Origin: a virus
Virus record (IMG/VR): IMGVR_UViG_3300033997_000209
Location: 1-21,624 of that record
Length of the DNA: 21,624 nt
Strand: one strand, 5' to 3'
The position numbers and the translations under genes were made by a program. Under the pieces are notes generated by a model. It searched no databases, had not been told where the DNA came from, and was given only the letters and a program-made list of their open reading frames with translations. Shown here one piece after another: positions 20,700 through 21,624 of the stretch (its first letter is position 1; each line of letters begins with the position of its first letter).

Positions 20700-20893
20700 A
20701 GCTGCTCACCGCTGCACAGGCCAAGCACACAGCGCGCGTCCTCCTCAGCGAGGCGCGAGCGCGACGGAATGGTCTCGGCTTCTGGTTCGCCTACAACGCT
20801 GCACAGCGCGCGCGATTGCGGGCCAGTATTCCTTCGCTGCGCACCCCGTCGCGAGCGCCGGCACTGCCGGCCCAACTGGACCTGTTCGCATGA
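20690..20893 (+). CDS. Small protein ending in a perfect clamp-binding motif
   Basis: The protein is 67 residues from MADQLLTAAQAKH, with a strong GGAGGAG seven bases before the ATG. The N-terminal 45 residues are helical and basic. A proline/alanine linker leads to the last six residues, QLDLFA, an exact match to the beta-clamp consensus QL(S/D)LF with Q at 62. C-terminal placement is typical for clamp-binding tails. It may tether to the replication clamp of the host; this is inferred from the motif only. Confidence 0.7.
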   Translation: MADQLLTAAQAKHTARVLLSEARARRNGLGFWFAYNAAQRARLRASIPSLRTPSRAPALPAQLDLFA

Positions 20894-20898
20894 CCGCC

Positions 20899-21381
20899 CT
20901 ACCGCTTCCGACGGGCTTCCAGCTCCTGCAGCACAGCGGCCAAACCGCCGTTGCTGGCCAGCGATCGCTCGTGTGGCGTTTGCCCCGCCTGTCCACCGTG
21001 CAGCCAAGCCGACGAGTCTTTACGCAGGACCACGTTCGCCGCCTCCAGCACCACCAGGTGCCGCGCATTGCGCTGATGCTCGGCCAGCTTCGGGCCGAAC
21101 ACCGACAGAAGGCTGGTGGCCGGATCCTGCAGAAGCTGCTCGGCATCGCCGGGGATGTGTTTGCCGTGGTGTATCTGGCTGGCCAGTGCATCCAGAAGGT
21201 CGGCCAGCGACCGGTCAGCGCCAGGAGCCATGGCGGCCCGGATCTGCTGCCGCTGCCAATGAGTCGTCGGCCGCTTGGCCAATACCAAGTCCTGAACGTC
21301 AGCGCTCTGTCGCAGAGCGCCCGCCTCAGCCTTGGCGCGGAGCCACAACTCCGCATGCGTCGAATTCGCATATTGACTCAT
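20899..21381 (-). CDS. Antisense protein with C-terminal ankyrin-like repeat, unknown
   Basis: The protein is 160 residues from MSQYANSTHAELW; there is no good ribosome site, but TACACT ends seven bases upstream, so the message may be leaderless. It is helical throughout (LADLLDALASQIHHG, QDPATSLLSVFGPKLAEHQ). The last 25 residues, GQTPHERSLASNGGLAAVLQ, have the spacing of a single ankyrin repeat. GC is high, unlike the other antisense gene. The minus strand is preferred over the plus reading on composition. Like the previous antisense gene, it lies between two plus-strand genes. Function unknown. Confidence 0.6.
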   Translation of the reverse strand: MSQYANSTHAELWLRAKAEAGALRQSADVQDLVLAKRPTTHWQRQQIRAAMAPGADRSLADLLDALASQIHHGKHIPGDAEQLLQDPATSLLSVFGPKLAEHQRNARHLVVLEAANVVLRKDSSAWLHGGQAGQTPHERSLASNGGLAAVLQELEARRKR

Positions 21382-21431
21382 GCACGCCAGTGTATGCCTG
21401 CAATCAACCACGTTTCCAATGGAGCTGACAG

Positions 21432-21624
21432 ATGACCCAGGAACATATCAGCCACCCGGAAGGGTTGCCGAACTGCGCCGCCGGACACCGCGCGCGCCAC
21501 ATCCACGACAAGCGCTGCGCCTCCGCCGGCGGCGGCCACCTGGTCGAGTGTGCCTGCAGGTCGACCAGCAAGCATGCCGACCCCGAGACGGCCATCGCCG
21601 CATGGCGCCGGCTCAACCGCCCGG
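21432..21624 (+). CDS. Cys/His-rich small protein, 3' end cut by window
   Basis: Starts MTQEHISHPEGLPNC with GGAG seven bases upstream; 64 codons are visible and the frame is still open at the end of the window. Cysteines and histidines (NCAAGHRARHIHDKRC, then LVECACRSTSKH) suggest zinc binding, and an AIAAWRRLN helix follows. The pattern recalls Lar-like small zinc proteins of phages but does not establish restriction alleviation. It continues the plus-strand early operon. Confidence 0.65.
   Translation, partial: MTQEHISHPEGLPNCAAGHRARHIHDKRCASAGGGHLVECACRSTSKHADPETAIAAWRRLNRP

Noticed and set aside
20890-21435. A 181-codon plus-strand open frame with ATGA overlaps at both ends
   Set aside because: The overlap pattern is attractive, but composition and third-base GC favour the minus-strand gene at 20899-21381. 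Some doubt remains.
1-21624. Integrase, att site, tRNA, rRNA, insertion sequence or CRISPR array
   Set aside because: None could be supported by reading either strand; the integration module is presumably beyond the right edge.

Overview
The window is part of a lambda-like, HK97-type siphophage genome, almost certainly a prophage. The DNA is GC-rich and genes are tightly packed with ATGA or TGATG overlaps. Protein flavour and codon use suggest a gammaproteobacterial host of the Xanthomonadaceae (Stenotrophomonas/Xanthomonas group). That host call is inference; no host gene, integrase, att site, tRNA or CRISPR is visible.

Minus strand, bases 1-15496, read right to left. A Cro/YdaS-like regulator comes first, then a CII-like (CP76) activator, a small winged-helix protein, an O-like replication initiator carrying iteron-like repeats, and a probable helicase-loader gene. 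A nin-like segment follows with a Ref-family nuclease, a wHTH protein and a Lar-like zinc protein, and then a Q-like antiterminator. The lysis cassette has a GH104 endolysin, a holin-like protein and Rz with nested Rz1. After it come a DUF1064 nuclease-like protein, two small proteins, an HNH endonuclease and the head module: terminase small and large subunits, portal, ClpP-like protease, capsid, an acidic small protein, gp6-like connector, head closure protein and an HK97-gp10 protein cut by the window edge.

Immunity region. A LexA/CI-type repressor (15579-16277, plus strand) is separated from cro by an operator region. A related operator pair lies 2 kb away at 17515-17554, over the promoter of a plus-strand operon. 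This mirrors lambda OR/OL. Between repressor and OL, in the rex position, are two minus-strand genes of unknown function, one with a near-ideal promoter.

Plus strand, 17613-21624: the equivalent of the lambda PL operon. It holds small unknown proteins, a mosaic Ea22/Eaa-like protein, proteins with sliding-clamp-binding-like motifs, and a truncated Cys/His protein. Two minus-strand cargo genes interrupt this operon.

The most unusual pattern is a set of islands coded against the surrounding operon (9713-10252 against the late operon; 20023-20625 and 20899-21381 against the early operon), plus the rex-position pair. Three of these are visibly lower in GC than the core and are good candidates for lysogenic-conversion or anti-phage functions. 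No function is proved from sequence alone.
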